Part shown: positions 43,583 through 53,148 of the stretch, one piece after another | Layout of the letters: every line of letters starts with the position of its first letter | Numbering within the stretch: the first letter of the stretch is position 1 | Assembly (NCBI RefSeq): GCF_013408095.1 | Contig: NZ_JACBZF010000002.1 | Span: forward strand, 847,508 to 911,507 | Length of the DNA stretch: 64,000 bases | Source: Novosphingobium marinum | Lineage (GTDB): Bacteria; Pseudomonadota; Alphaproteobacteria; Sphingomonadales; Sphingomonadaceae | Direction of reading: 5' to 3' | The notes under the pieces: generated by a model | What the model saw: only the letters and a program-made list of their open reading frames with translations | Databases searched by the model: none | What the model was told of the DNA's origin: nothing | Made by a program: the position numbers and the translations under genes

Positions 43583-44440
43583 ATGAAGTTTGGAGTGGCC
43601 CTCTTTCCGCTGCGTGTGGAACAGATGAAAGAGCTCGTACCCGCCGCGGAAGAGATGGGTTTCGATTCGGTCTGGTTGGGCGAACACGTGGTCACGCCCC
43701 TCAAACACGATTCTAAATTCCCGTATTCGCCGGAGGCCGGGAAGGATTCCCACGACGCCTTTCATGCGAACCTGCCGTTCTACGACCCATACGCCGCGCT
43801 GGGGTACCTGGCGGCGATTACCAGTACGATGAAGCTTGCGGTCTCAATCTCCATCGTGCCTCTGCACGACCCCTTCCACCTCGCCAGATCGGCGATGACA
43901 CTCGACCTTTTCTCGAACGGTCGCTTCATGTTCGGCGCGGGCAGCGGTTGGCTGAAAGAAGAATTCGACATCATGGGGCGCGATTTCAAGACCAGGGGCA
44001 AGCGCCTCGACGAGACGCTCGATGTCATGGTCAGCCTCTTCAACGAAGAGGTCACGACCTACGACGGGGAAACTCTCAAGATTCCACCTGTCGCGATGAG
44101 CCCGAAGCCGGCGTCACGTCCCAACCCACCGTTCTTTTTCGGGGGCCACGCCAAGGTCGCGCTGCGGCGGGCCGCACACCGCGGCAGCGGCTGGCTGGCC
44201 AACGAGATGCCTCCGGAAGAGATGGTAGAGGCAGTGAAAACGCTCCAGGAATTGCGAAACGATGCCGGACGATCCGACATTCCCTTCGAGGTCAGCAACG
44301 GCCTGATCGGCGATGTCGATGCCGATATGGTCAAGCGGTATGAAGACGCAGGATGCGATCGTCTTGTCGTGCGTCCGTGGCTGCGCGGCCGCGATGCCCT
44401 CAAGAATCTGACCGAGCTGGCGGATCGGCTACTGAAATGA
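43583..44440 (+). CDS. LLM class oxidoreductase, probably F420-dependent
   Basis: 285 residues. It matches the pattern of the F420-dependent LLM subgroup (Rv2161c-like): MKFGVALFPL, MGFDSVWLGEHVV, FPYSPEAG, LDLFSNGRFMFGAGSGWLKEEFDIMGRDFKTRGKRLDETL. These TIM-barrel enzymes use reduced or oxidised F420 instead of FMN. A full F420 pathway 6-12 kb away supports that cofactor. Which bond it reduces or oxidises is unknown. Last gene of the operon; it converges with the thiolase at 44463. Confidence 0.85.
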   Translation: MKFGVALFPLRVEQMKELVPAAEEMGFDSVWLGEHVVTPLKHDSKFPYSPEAGKDSHDAFHANLPFYDPYAALGYLAAITSTMKLAVSISIVPLHDPFHLARSAMTLDLFSNGRFMFGAGSGWLKEEFDIMGRDFKTRGKRLDETLDVMVSLFNEEVTTYDGETLKIPPVAMSPKPASRPNPPFFFGGHAKVALRRAAHRGSGWLANEMPPEEMVEAVKTLQELRNDAGRSDIPFEVSNGLIGDVDADMVKRYEDAGCDRLVVRPWLRGRDALKNLTELADRLLK

Positions 44441-44462
44441 CAATCGGCGGGATGCCGTCGGC

Positions 44463-45716
44463 CTAGACGCGCTCGATCACGATCGCAGGGGCCATTCCGC
44501 CCGCCGCGCACATGGTCACGAGGCCGCGCCGCAGGTCACGCCTTTCGAGTTCGTCTAGCAAGGTTCCGATGAGGATCGTTCCCGTGGCGCCGATAGGGTG
44601 GCCAAGGGCGATGGCCCCGCCGTTGACGTTCACCTTGTCACGGTCGAGCTTGAGGTCGCGAATGAACTTTTCGGCGACCACTGCAAAGGCTTCGTTGATT
44701 TCCCACAAGTCGATGTCTGCCGGGGTAAGGCCTGCTTTTTCCAACACTTTGCGTGCAGCCGGCACCGGGGCATTTAGCATCAAGGTCGGATCCCCGCCCA
44801 TGTTGGCCGTCGCCACGATGCGCGCTCTGGGGGTGAGCGCGTGGCTTTCCGCGTAGTCTTTCGAGGCTACCAGCACGGCAGCGGCCCCGTCGACCACCCC
44901 GGACGAGTTCCCCGCGTGGTGGACATGTTCGATTTCAAGGTCGGGGAACTTGCGCAAGATGAGTTCCCGTGCGGTATTGCCGTCGAGATCGACGGGCATG
45001 TCGCCGACCTTCCCGAAGCTGGGTTTCAGGGAAGCGAGGCCCTCGGCAGTAGTCTCAGGACGCGGAAACTCCTCGTGGTCGAGAACGAGCGCTCCGCTCT
45101 CGTCGTGGACGGGCACGAGGCTGCGGGCGAACCGGCCCTCCTTGATCGCTATGTCGGCGCGTCGCTGACTTTCGAGCGCAAAATCGTCCAGCGCCTGTCT
45201 CCCGATCCCTTCAAGCGTGGCTATCGCATCGGCGCATACACCCTGGTGCGACTGGGGATACCTGTCCTGCAACCGCCGGTTCCCGGAGCCCATGATCAGC
45301 GGCATGATGCCGGCCGCGATCTCTTCCTGCATGATTGTCATCGTCAGGGACATCATCTCTGTCCCTCCCGCGACCACGAGATCCTCCATCCCCGCCATGA
45401 CCTGGGCGGCAGCGAAGCCGACCACCGAGATGCCTCCTCCGCAAAACCGGTCGAGCGTGGTCCCACTTACCTTGGGATCGTACCCGGCATCGAGCGCGGC
45501 CATGCGTCCAAGGTCGCCGCCTTGCTGGGCCTTTTGCATGCTCGTCGACCAGATCACGTCATCGATGTCGGCAGTGTCGATCCCGTTCCTGTCGGCGATG
45601 GCAGCAAGGACCGTCGCGGCGAGGTGCTGGGGATGCATCGCCGCCAGCGCTCCCTTGCCGACCTTCCCTATGCCGCGCGGAGTACGCACTGCGTCGATGA
45701 TATATGCCTCGGTCAT
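44463..45716 (-). CDS. Acetyl-CoA acetyltransferase (thiolase, FadA-like)
   Basis: 417 residues. Nucleophile Cys92 in DRFCGGG, the NEAF motif in WEINEAFAVV, GGAIALGHPIGATG with the catalytic His, and CAAGG near the end. It cleaves 3-ketoacyl-CoA in beta-oxidation; close in style to FadA5/FadA6 of steroid pathways. The last gene of a leftward operon (hydratase, ligase, SDR, thiolase). Confidence 0.94.
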   Translation of the reverse strand: MTEAYIIDAVRTPRGIGKVGKGALAAMHPQHLAATVLAAIADRNGIDTADIDDVIWSTSMQKAQQGGDLGRMAALDAGYDPKVSGTTLDRFCGGGISVVGFAAAQVMAGMEDLVVAGGTEMMSLTMTIMQEEIAAGIMPLIMGSGNRRLQDRYPQSHQGVCADAIATLEGIGRQALDDFALESQRRADIAIKEGRFARSLVPVHDESGALVLDHEEFPRPETTAEGLASLKPSFGKVGDMPVDLDGNTARELILRKFPDLEIEHVHHAGNSSGVVDGAAAVLVASKDYAESHALTPRARIVATANMGGDPTLMLNAPVPAARKVLEKAGLTPADIDLWEINEAFAVVAEKFIRDLKLDRDKVNVNGGAIALGHPIGATGTILIGTLLDELERRDLRRGLVTMCAAGGMAPAIVIERV

Positions 45717-45756
45717 CCCGTTTTCCCTGCAATTTCGATGAACATTGGGCGCCGCC

Positions 45757-46536
45757 TCATCGCGGCGCCATGCGAATGGCGCCGTCGAGCCTCACGTCCT
45801 CACCATTGAGGTAGGGGTTGCGGCACATCTCCAGCGCAAGGCTGGCAAACTCGGAGGGGATGCCGAAACGCTTGGGGAAAGGAACATTCTCGGCCAACGC
45901 TTCCCTCACCGCTTCGGGTGCGCCCATCATCAACGGAGTGTCGAAGATGCCTGGCAGGATGGTATTTATGCGAATGCCCTCGCTGGAAAGGTCGCGTGCG
46001 ATGGGAAGCGTCATGCCGACGATACCGGCTTTCGAGGCCGCATAGGCGGCTTGTCCGATCTGGCCATCTTCGGCCGCTGCGCTGGCGGTGTTGATGATTA
46101 CGCCACGTTCTCCGCTTTCCAGCGGGTCGAGCGTCAGCATGCCCGCGGCGGACTTCGCCGTGCAGCGGAACGTACCGATCAGGTTGATGCGGATAATGAG
46201 TTCGAACGCGTCGATCGGGAAATGCTTGGGTTCGCCTGTCTTCCGGTCTCGGCTCGCGGTCTTGAAGGCGTTGCCGGTCCCGGCGCAATTGACCATGATG
46301 CGCTCTTGCCCGTTGGCATCGCGCGCCTTGGCGAAACCGGCGTCCACGGAGGCTTCGTCGGTTACGTCCACCCTGCAAAATGTGGCGCCGATTTCCGTCG
46401 CGAGCGTCTTCCCCTTATCTTCGTTGAGGTCGAATAGGGCTACCCGTGCGCCCTGGGCTGCAAGGCTTCGGGCAGTTGCCTCGCCAAGTCCGGAGGCGCC
46501 GCCGGTGACTACGGCACCGATCCCATTAATATCCAT
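45757..46536 (-). CDS. SDR family oxidoreductase (HSD17B10/3-hydroxyacyl-CoA dehydrogenase type II-like)
   Basis: 259 residues from MDINGIGAVVTGG. TGGASGLGEA, LFDLNEDKG (NAD-type Asp), NCAGTG in place of NNAG, a long loop with GNAFKTASRDRKTGEPKHFPID characteristic of type II 3-hydroxyacyl-CoA dehydrogenases, and YAASK. It would supply 3-ketoacyl-CoA to the thiolase 40 nt downstream. Confidence 0.92.
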   Translation of the reverse strand: MDINGIGAVVTGGASGLGEATARSLAAQGARVALFDLNEDKGKTLATEIGATFCRVDVTDEASVDAGFAKARDANGQERIMVNCAGTGNAFKTASRDRKTGEPKHFPIDAFELIIRINLIGTFRCTAKSAAGMLTLDPLESGERGVIINTASAAAEDGQIGQAAYAASKAGIVGMTLPIARDLSSEGIRINTILPGIFDTPLMMGAPEAVREALAENVPFPKRFGIPSEFASLALEMCRNPYLNGEDVRLDGAIRMAPR

Positions 46537-46548
46537 TTCGTTCTCCGG

Positions 46549-48171
46549 TCATTCTCTTGCTGTTCGATCGTTTGCGGGAGCGCTGGGTAGGGCTTCGAAA
46601 ATCTTGCGAAGCTCCTTTTTCAGGATCTTCCCGTTGAGGTTGCGGGGCAGAGGATCGTGGCCAATCGTGAAACTCTCGGGAACCTTGTAGTCTGCCATTC
46701 GCGCCGCGCAAAACTCTTGAAGTTCGCGCGATTCCGGGCAGCTTGCGCTGAGCGGCACCGATACGAATGCATGAACCCGCTCTCCTAGAACCGGACAGGG
46801 CTTTGCAATCAGAGCAGCTTCCGTGACGGATGGGTGTTCCGCCAGGACGCTTTCGACTTCGGCGGTGAAAATCTTGTAACCACCCCGGTTGATCATGTCC
46901 TTCAGGCGATCGAGCACGTACACGAAGCCATCCTCGTCCACTTTGCCGAGATCGCCGGATTGCCAGTATCCCTGGTCGAAGCTGGCCGCCGTGGCGTCTG
47001 GATTGCCCCAGTAGCCTGGAGCTACTGTCGGGCCCGCAATACAAAGTTCGCCTTCCTGATCCGGCCCGAGTTCCTCGCCGCCTTCGCCGATGACCCGGAA
47101 GGATGTGCCGGGTACCGGGAAACCAACCGAGCCGGAGCGATGCTCGGCATGCTCTGCGGGCATTATCGTGACAGCACCGCATGTCTCGGTTGCGCCGTAA
47201 CAATTCATGAGGTCCAGTGCCGGGAGCTTCCGTTTCAACTCGACGATGGTCGGGACCGGCATGGGCGCTCCGCCGAAGGCTCCGATGCGCCATCTAGAAA
47301 GATCGTATGACGCGAGGTTCACGCGGTCGAGTATCAGTTTGTACATCGCCGGGACCAGGAGCGTATGGGTCATCGCTTCGCATTCGGCCGTCCGAACGAA
47401 ATGCTCGGCTTCGAATTGCGGAATGATTATCGAACAGCCCCTTGCGAAGGCCATCGCACACAGAGTGGCCGTGATTCCGGTGATGTGAGACAGCGGGACC
47501 ACGCAGACCGAGCGATCGGCGGCGTCGAGATCCATGCACATCGCATAGATCGCGCCGACGTGGACCAGGGCCACATGTGCTACCAATGCCCCTTTCGGCT
47601 GGCCGGTCGTACCTGACGTGTACATGATGAGGGCCGTATCGTCGTCCTTCGGACATTCGAAGTCGGCGGAACCATCCGCTTGCGCAAGGCTGTCGAGATT
47701 CTTCCGGGTATCGCCGCATTCCATCGCCAGGGCGGGGACATCGGGCGGCAGGATGTCGGTCAGCGATGGCTCATGCAGGATAAGGCGGGCGCCCGATTGG
47801 CGGGTAATATAAGCCAGACCGGGTGCCTGTTCGCGAATTCCGACCGGCACGGCGACGGCGCCCAGGCGGGTGATCGCATAGAGGGCAATGACGAATTCGG
47901 GGCGGTTGCCCAGCAACATTGCCACGCGATCGCCCCGCAATATTCCGCGAAATCTCAAATGAAGTGCGAAAGCGCGGGAGAGGTTGTCAAGCTCCGCCCA
48001 GGTGCAACGGAAATCGCCGCAAACCAAGGCTTCTCCTTCGGGATTTTCCCTGGCTGCGTTTCTCAGCATTGCGGGAAGCGACGAGGGGCGATCCCGGAGG
48101 CATGCAACATCGCGAGCACCGAAATGCCTCTCGGTCTGAAATGCGGCCGTCGAGATGTCCCAGGCGATCAT
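46549..48171 (-). CDS. Acyl-CoA synthetase (AMP-forming ligase)
   Basis: 540 residues from the ATG at 48171; an in-frame TTG at 48213 would add 14. Motifs: MYTSGTTGQPKGALVAH, YGATETCGAV, QSGDLGKVDEDGFVYVLDRLKDMINRGGYKI and the C-terminal Lys in NGKILKKELRK. Second CoA ligase of the island, distinct from the one at 32472 and nearer to fatty-acid or crotonobetaine-type ligases. It likely activates another acid of the same pathway. Confidence 0.92.
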   Translation of the reverse strand: MIAWDISTAAFQTERHFGARDVACLRDRPSSLPAMLRNAARENPEGEALVCGDFRCTWAELDNLSRAFALHLRFRGILRGDRVAMLLGNRPEFVIALYAITRLGAVAVPVGIREQAPGLAYITRQSGARLILHEPSLTDILPPDVPALAMECGDTRKNLDSLAQADGSADFECPKDDDTALIMYTSGTTGQPKGALVAHVALVHVGAIYAMCMDLDAADRSVCVVPLSHITGITATLCAMAFARGCSIIIPQFEAEHFVRTAECEAMTHTLLVPAMYKLILDRVNLASYDLSRWRIGAFGGAPMPVPTIVELKRKLPALDLMNCYGATETCGAVTIMPAEHAEHRSGSVGFPVPGTSFRVIGEGGEELGPDQEGELCIAGPTVAPGYWGNPDATAASFDQGYWQSGDLGKVDEDGFVYVLDRLKDMINRGGYKIFTAEVESVLAEHPSVTEAALIAKPCPVLGERVHAFVSVPLSASCPESRELQEFCAARMADYKVPESFTIGHDPLPRNLNGKILKKELRKIFEALPSAPANDRTARE

Positions 48172-48267
48172 CGACTCAAGTCGCTTGTCGGGCGCCGATG
48201 CCGAGCCTGCCAAGACAGAGCCGCGCTTTCGGGATGTTCGCTTTCGCCCGGCTCGTGAATGGTTGGT

Positions 48268-49029
48268 TCACGTGCCAGTCCACTTGGCCTTGCGCTTCTC
48301 GGCGAAAGCGGCTGCCCCTTCGCGCGCGTCATTGGAATCGAAAATCGGGCCGATCAGTTCGTCCTGCCGCTGCCACATCGTTTCCGCCGGCCAGCCGGCC
48401 TGTTCAGTCATCACCTTCTTGGTTGCGCGGACGGCGAGTGGGCCGTTTGCACATATTGTTGCGGCGAGATCCTTCGCAGCGATCAGTGCGGGGCCATCGG
48501 TGATTCGATTGATCAGGCCGATCTCATAGGCCCTTTTCGCGTCGATCAGGTCACCGGTCAGAGCGTATTCCATGGCGAGGCGTATCGGAATTTGCCGAGG
48601 CAGCCTTACGAGGCCGCCGGCGCCTGCAACCAGGCCCAGCTTTGCTTCGGGAATGCCGAACCTGGCATCGCGTTGCGCCACGATCATGTCGCAGGCGAGC
48701 GCGATTTCCATACCTCCGGCAAGCGCAAAACCGTCCACTGCGGCGATGAGCGGCTTTTCGGGAGGTCCTTGCGTCAGACCTGCAAATCCGCGGCCCTCGA
48801 TCACGGGAATCTCACCGTCGAGGAAACCTTTGAGGTCCATTCCCGAACAGAACGTGCCACCAGCCCCGGTGATTATCGCGACCCGCAGCTCGTCACTCTC
48901 GTCAAGCCGCCTCATGGCTTCCGCCACGCCCTTCGCGATTTCGAGGTTGACCGCGTTCTTCGCTTCGGGGCGGTTGAGCGTCACTGTCATCACACCTTCG
49001 TGGACTTCGATCAGGACAGGACTGCTCAC
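48268..49029 (-). CDS. Enoyl-CoA hydratase/isomerase
   Basis: 253 residues from GTG (VSSPVLIEVHEG) following GGGAGA; an upstream frame extension to 49083 has no similarity. Unlike the crotonase at 38144, both catalytic glutamates are kept: GGMEIALACD and FGIPEAKLGLVAGAGG. It should hydrate enoyl-CoA before the SDR and thiolase steps. First gene of the leftward operon, probably controlled by the operator at 49139. Confidence 0.92.
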   Translation of the reverse strand: MSSPVLIEVHEGVMTVTLNRPEAKNAVNLEIAKGVAEAMRRLDESDELRVAIITGAGGTFCSGMDLKGFLDGEIPVIEGRGFAGLTQGPPEKPLIAAVDGFALAGGMEIALACDMIVAQRDARFGIPEAKLGLVAGAGGLVRLPRQIPIRLAMEYALTGDLIDAKRAYEIGLINRITDGPALIAAKDLAATICANGPLAVRATKKVMTEQAGWPAETMWQRQDELIGPIFDSNDAREGAAAFAEKRKAKWTGT

Positions 49030-49138
49030 ATTCGTTCTCCCATAGTCCGGCAGAGGTAACGGAAGCCGGACCTGAATTCGCATCTCGGGCGGAATGCCGG
49101 TGCAAAGGCGTAACGTATCTGCGGTAATATGCGAAATT

Positions 49139-49154
49139 ATGACTCGTCAATCAT
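49139..49154. promoter_or_regulatory. Operator copy before the leftward hydratase operon
   Basis: ATGACTCGTCAATCAT; read on the minus strand it contains TTGACG, as the site at 21426 does, so it could cover a leftward -35 box. Together with the site at 49340 it occupies the 448-nt divergent gap 49030-49477, which holds no gene. Confidence 0.6.
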
Positions 49155-49339
49155 AAATCCCGCAGGTCTTGGAAACGTACGGGGGGTTTTTCGACTTGGC
49201 GCGGACGCCCGAAGGGAAGCTCGGCCGCAAAGTGAGAGATCGCCGGGGCCTTGCCGTCGCAACGGCGATCTCAGCAGGGCGAATCCGAAATGCAAGAAGG
49301 CACGACGACCGCTTCCGGGGGCTTGCCTGCGCAAGAAAA

Positions 49340-49366
49340 ATGACTAATAAGTCATAATTATTGACG
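49340..49366 (+). promoter_or_regulatory. Operator and -35 box before the Rieske-F420 genes
   Basis: ATGACTAATAAGTCAT (49340-49355) is followed five bases later by TTGACG (49361-49366), the same order as at 28750-28775. A clear -10 box is not seen; AAAAGG lies 17 nt downstream. The Rieske gene starts at 49478. Confidence 0.55.
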
Positions 49367-49477
49367 GCTCTCGCACGACTCGGAAAAGGTTGCATTTGCG
49401 CGAGATCCATAGGTCCGGAAGCCGTATGTTCAGCAACGGTTCCGGATCGCAAATGACAATTCTCAAGGGAATGGATT

Positions 49478-50638
49478 ATGGTGCCGCACGCCAGGGTAGT
49501 TGAAGACATCCAGCGACTGCATGACATGCTGGAAAGCGGTATGTGCTCGCTCGAGGACTCGATCATGGAACTCCCGTCCGCACTGTACCTTGATGCGAAT
49601 TACTGGAAGCGTGAGGTCGATACGCTTTTCTACAAGCGTCCCATCTTGCTTGGCCTGAGTTGTGAGATCCCAAAGCCCAACAGCTACTCCGCTCTCGAAG
49701 GCGTTCCGGGTTTTCGCATCCTTCTGACTCGCGACGGCGATGGCAAGGCGCATGCCTTCTTCAATTCGTGTCGTCATCGTGGAGCGCCTGTTGCCTCTGG
49801 CCGGGGTTCGGCGGCGCGAGTCTCCTGCCCCTACCACGCCTGGACCTACTCGACCGACGGTTCACTCGTCGGCGTACCACAGGACAAACTCTTCGGGAGA
49901 TGCGACAAGGCAAGTCACGGCTTGGCCGAAATCCGCGTCGAAGAGCGCCACGGACTTATTTTCGGTGTGCTCGATCCGGAGGCCCCATTCGATCTCGACG
50001 AGGCCCTCGGCGAATTCGAGCCCGAACTAGCCTCACTCGATCTCGAGGATACCCACCTTTTATGGGTGGAAACGTATCAGGGGCCGAACTGGAAGTTTTG
50101 CCGGGACGGCTACATTGAAAGCTATCACTTCCAGACGGTCCACTCCGAGAGCCTGCCGAACCTGATCGGAAGCATAAACGTGACCGATCATTTCGGCGAT
50201 CACTCGCTGATATTGCTGCCGAACAACGAAATCCGCAGTGAGGTCTCGCTTCCCGAGAATGATTGGACCGGTCCCCGGGCCCTGTCTGACGTCTACGTCA
50301 TGTTCCCGAATACGCAGTTGTCGACAGCACGAAGCGACTTTCCGCTCATCGTCCGCGTTTTCCCCGGACCCACGCCGGAAACCAGCACGGGCGTGCAGAT
50401 GCTGCTGTCGCGCAAGACGCCGGACGACGCGATCAGGGCGGAAGGGGAAGCACAGCTCGAGATGTATCGGCAGGTCACGCAGCGAGAGGACTACGTTCTT
50501 GACTATGCCATCCAGGATGCCGCCGAAAACAACAACGGGCGCCCTTTCCTGCTAGGTCGGAACGAGGCGGCGGTTCAGCACTTCCACAAGACAATCGCAC
50601 GATATGTCGACCAGCCGGTGGATGAGGAAGTAGGTTAG
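49478..50638 (+). CDS. Aromatic-ring-hydroxylating-type Rieske oxygenase alpha subunit
   Basis: 386 residues. Rieske motif CRHRGAPVASGRG and CPYHAW (about 105-130), catalytic iron site in DGYIESYHFQTVH. The longer N-terminus and sequence style match the choline/carnitine/aromatic alpha-subunit group rather than the KshA-like protein at 36137. Needs a reductase not encoded here. The F420 genes follow after a 162-nt gap. Confidence 0.92.
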   Translation: MVPHARVVEDIQRLHDMLESGMCSLEDSIMELPSALYLDANYWKREVDTLFYKRPILLGLSCEIPKPNSYSALEGVPGFRILLTRDGDGKAHAFFNSCRHRGAPVASGRGSAARVSCPYHAWTYSTDGSLVGVPQDKLFGRCDKASHGLAEIRVEERHGLIFGVLDPEAPFDLDEALGEFEPELASLDLEDTHLLWVETYQGPNWKFCRDGYIESYHFQTVHSESLPNLIGSINVTDHFGDHSLILLPNNEIRSEVSLPENDWTGPRALSDVYVMFPNTQLSTARSDFPLIVRVFPGPTPETSTGVQMLLSRKTPDDAIRAEGEAQLEMYRQVTQREDYVLDYAIQDAAENNNGRPFLLGRNEAAVQHFHKTIARYVDQPVDEEVG

Positions 50639-50681
50639 CTCTCGCTGCATTGGCGCGATCAACTTATGATCGTCACGACCT

Positions 50682-50708
50682 GCGCCTGACGCTCGGGCCG
50701 GCAGGCGC
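50682..50708 (+). other. Hairpin in the Rieske-fbiC gap
   Basis: GCGCCTG (50682-50688) pairs with CAGGCGC (50702-50708) in the 162-nt spacer before fbiC. No T-run follows, so it may be a processing or attenuating structure rather than a terminator; this leaves open whether fbiC is read from the 49340 promoter. Confidence 0.4.
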
Positions 50709-50800
50709 TCGCAGCTTCAAAGGATAGCAGCAGACCTTGTTGCGGGATTAGAGGAGCGCGCGCATTGCGTCACGATCGGCGCTCGGACCGGAGATAGGAA

Positions 50801-53146
50801 TTGGCGTCGCACACGACGATAAGTGAAACGATTGCGCGTATGGCCGATCCGGCCGGCGTCCATGAAATCGTATGCAATGTTGCCTTGCCGGATCTCGCTG
50901 AGGCGGCGCGTGGCGTCGCACTGGCCTCGTTCGGCCAGGTCGTGACCTATTCTCCAAAGGTCTTTGTCCCGCTCACCCGGCTTTGCCGCGACGTTTGTCA
51001 TTACTGCACGTTTGCAACCACGCCCGGAAAGATCGACAAGCCCTTTCTCGAAATAGAGGACGTGGTCGAGATCGCGAGAGCGGGAGCACGTTCCGGTTGC
51101 CGCGAGGCGCTTTTCACACTCGGCGACAGGCCTGAGGCCCGCTATTCGGCTGCCCGCGAGTGGCTCGATCGCCGCGGCTACGAAAGCACGATTGCTTACG
51201 TCGCCAAAGCCGCCGCCGCCGTGCTCGACGAGACCGGTCTGCTGCCCCACATCAATGCAGGGATTCTCGAAGCGGCGGACTACGCGCTACTGCGGCCCAA
51301 CGCAGCCTCTATGGGGCTGATGCTCGAAAGTGCATCGGGACGGCTTTGCGAACGGGGCGGCCCGCATTTCGGATCGCCGGACAAACTACCTGAGAGACGT
51401 ATCGCTTCCATCGCCGCCGCCGGGCAGGCTCGCGTTCCGTTTACGAGCGGAATTCTGATCGGGATCGGAGAGACGCGAAGCGAGCGGGTCGAGGCCCTCG
51501 TTGCCCTCCGAAACCTTCACCGCGAATACGGCCACATCCAGGAAATCATCGTACAGAATTTTCGGGCGAAGCCGGGGACCTTGATGGAGCATCAGCCCGA
51601 GCCTTCGCTGGAAGACCATCTCTGGAGCATCGCCGTGGCAAGGCTGATCATGCCCGGGGAGGTCTCGATCCAGGCTCCACCCAATCTCCGACCCGATCAT
51701 CTGGACGCAATGATCAGTGCCGGTCTCAACGACTGGGGGGGCATCTCGCCAGTCACGCCGGACCATGTGAATCCAGAAGCGCCCTGGCCGAACTTGCGCG
51801 CTCTCGAGGAGGCGACGAACCTGTCGGGCAGGGTACTTCGCCCGCGATTGGCAATCGGGAGAGGCCATGCGGCGCACCCCGACGAGTGGGTCGATGAACG
51901 GCTGCGGACTACCGTTCGCCGCTCCGTCGATGCTCGCGGCCTGCCTCGCGTCGACGGATGGATCAGCGGCGCGCAAGGCGCGGTTCCGCAGGGTGTCGGG
52001 AAAGAACCGCGCACGGTTCGCGTAGCGGAAGTTCTGGATCATCTCTCCGAAGGCGGCGAGCCCGATGAGGAAGTCATAACCGCGCTTTTCGAGGCGGACG
52101 GCGGCGATGTTCGTGCGATCACGACGGCGGCCGATCGGCTGAGGCGCGAAGTCATCGGAGACACGGTGACCTACGTCGTAAACCGCAACATCAACTACAC
52201 CAACATCTGCCTATACAAGTGCGGATTCTGCGGGTTCTCCAAGGGCAGCACCAGGGCCTTGCGAGGACCGGCATACAATCTCGAACTCGAGGAGATCGCC
52301 CGTCGCGCAGAGGAAGCTGCGGCCCGCGGCGCGACTGAGGTATGCTTGCAGGGCGGTATTCATCCTGAATTCGATGGGAAAACGTATCTGGCGATCCTGA
52401 ATGCGGTGCGGACGGCAGCACCGGATTTGCACGTCCATGCGTTCTCGCCGCTCGAAATCTTTCACGGCGCGACGACCCTTGGCCTGTCGGTCAGGGACTT
52501 CCTTTCCGAATTGCGGGACGCCGGCCTGTCGAGCCTGCCCGGAACTGCCGCCGAAGTGTTCGACCCGGCAGTTCGATCTATCATTGCGCCGGACAAGGTG
52601 ACGGGCAGGGAATGGCTTGCGATCATGAGGGACGCCCATGGTGTCGGGTTGCGCAGCACTGCCACCATCATGTTCGGGCACATCGACGGGTACGTCCATT
52701 GGGCGCGGCACCTCTTGGAGCTTCGCGACCTTCAGGCGGAAACGGGCGGATTCACCGAATTCGTTCCCTTGCCGTTCGTTCACATGCAGGCGCCGATGTG
52801 GATCAGGGGGCAGACGCGCAACGGTCCTACCTGGCGCGAGACGATACTGATGCACGCAATTGCCAGGCTTGTGCTGCATCCGCTGGTCCGGAATATCCAG
52901 GCTAGCTGGGTAAAGCTGGGTGCCGATGGTGCCGCAGCGGTACTCGATGCCGGGGCCAACGACCTTGGTGGGGTACTCATGGACGAGTCCATAACCCGCT
53001 CCGCCGGAGGTACGCATGGGCAGCAGATGGAGGCCGGCGCGATGGCCCGGATCGCCGCAAGGACAGGGCGACCGGTGAGTCAGCGCACGACGCTGTACGA
53101 AAATGTCAAACGCGCACAGAGTGATGCGGCGCTCGAGAGGATTTGA
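50801..53146 (+). CDS. fbiC: FbiC: fused CofG-CofH FO synthase
   Basis: 781 residues, TTG start with GGAGATAGGAA upstream; ATG at 50840 is the alternative. Two radical SAM halves: CofG part with CRDVCHYC (Cys62, 66, 69) and CofH part with CLYKCGFC (Cys470, 474, 477). Together they build FO, the deazaflavin chromophore of F420, from tyrosine and 5-amino-6-ribitylamino-uracil. Mycobacterial FbiC has the same fused order. Many proteobacteria with F420 genes also carry this fusion. Confidence 0.96.
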   Translation: MASHTTISETIARMADPAGVHEIVCNVALPDLAEAARGVALASFGQVVTYSPKVFVPLTRLCRDVCHYCTFATTPGKIDKPFLEIEDVVEIARAGARSGCREALFTLGDRPEARYSAAREWLDRRGYESTIAYVAKAAAAVLDETGLLPHINAGILEAADYALLRPNAASMGLMLESASGRLCERGGPHFGSPDKLPERRIASIAAAGQARVPFTSGILIGIGETRSERVEALVALRNLHREYGHIQEIIVQNFRAKPGTLMEHQPEPSLEDHLWSIAVARLIMPGEVSIQAPPNLRPDHLDAMISAGLNDWGGISPVTPDHVNPEAPWPNLRALEEATNLSGRVLRPRLAIGRGHAAHPDEWVDERLRTTVRRSVDARGLPRVDGWISGAQGAVPQGVGKEPRTVRVAEVLDHLSEGGEPDEEVITALFEADGGDVRAITTAADRLRREVIGDTVTYVVNRNINYTNICLYKCGFCGFSKGSTRALRGPAYNLELEEIARRAEEAAARGATEVCLQGGIHPEFDGKTYLAILNAVRTAAPDLHVHAFSPLEIFHGATTLGLSVRDFLSELRDAGLSSLPGTAAEVFDPAVRSIIAPDKVTGREWLAIMRDAHGVGLRSTATIMFGHIDGYVHWARHLLELRDLQAETGGFTEFVPLPFVHMQAPMWIRGQTRNGPTWRETILMHAIARLVLHPLVRNIQASWVKLGADGAAAVLDAGANDLGGVLMDESITRSAGGTHGQQMEAGAMARIAARTGRPVSQRTTLYENVKRAQSDAALERI

Positions 53147-53148
53147 AA

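Noticed and set aside
50660..50680. ATGATCGTCA half-match to the island operator before fbiC
   Set aside because: The second half-site RTCAT is absent at the required spacing.
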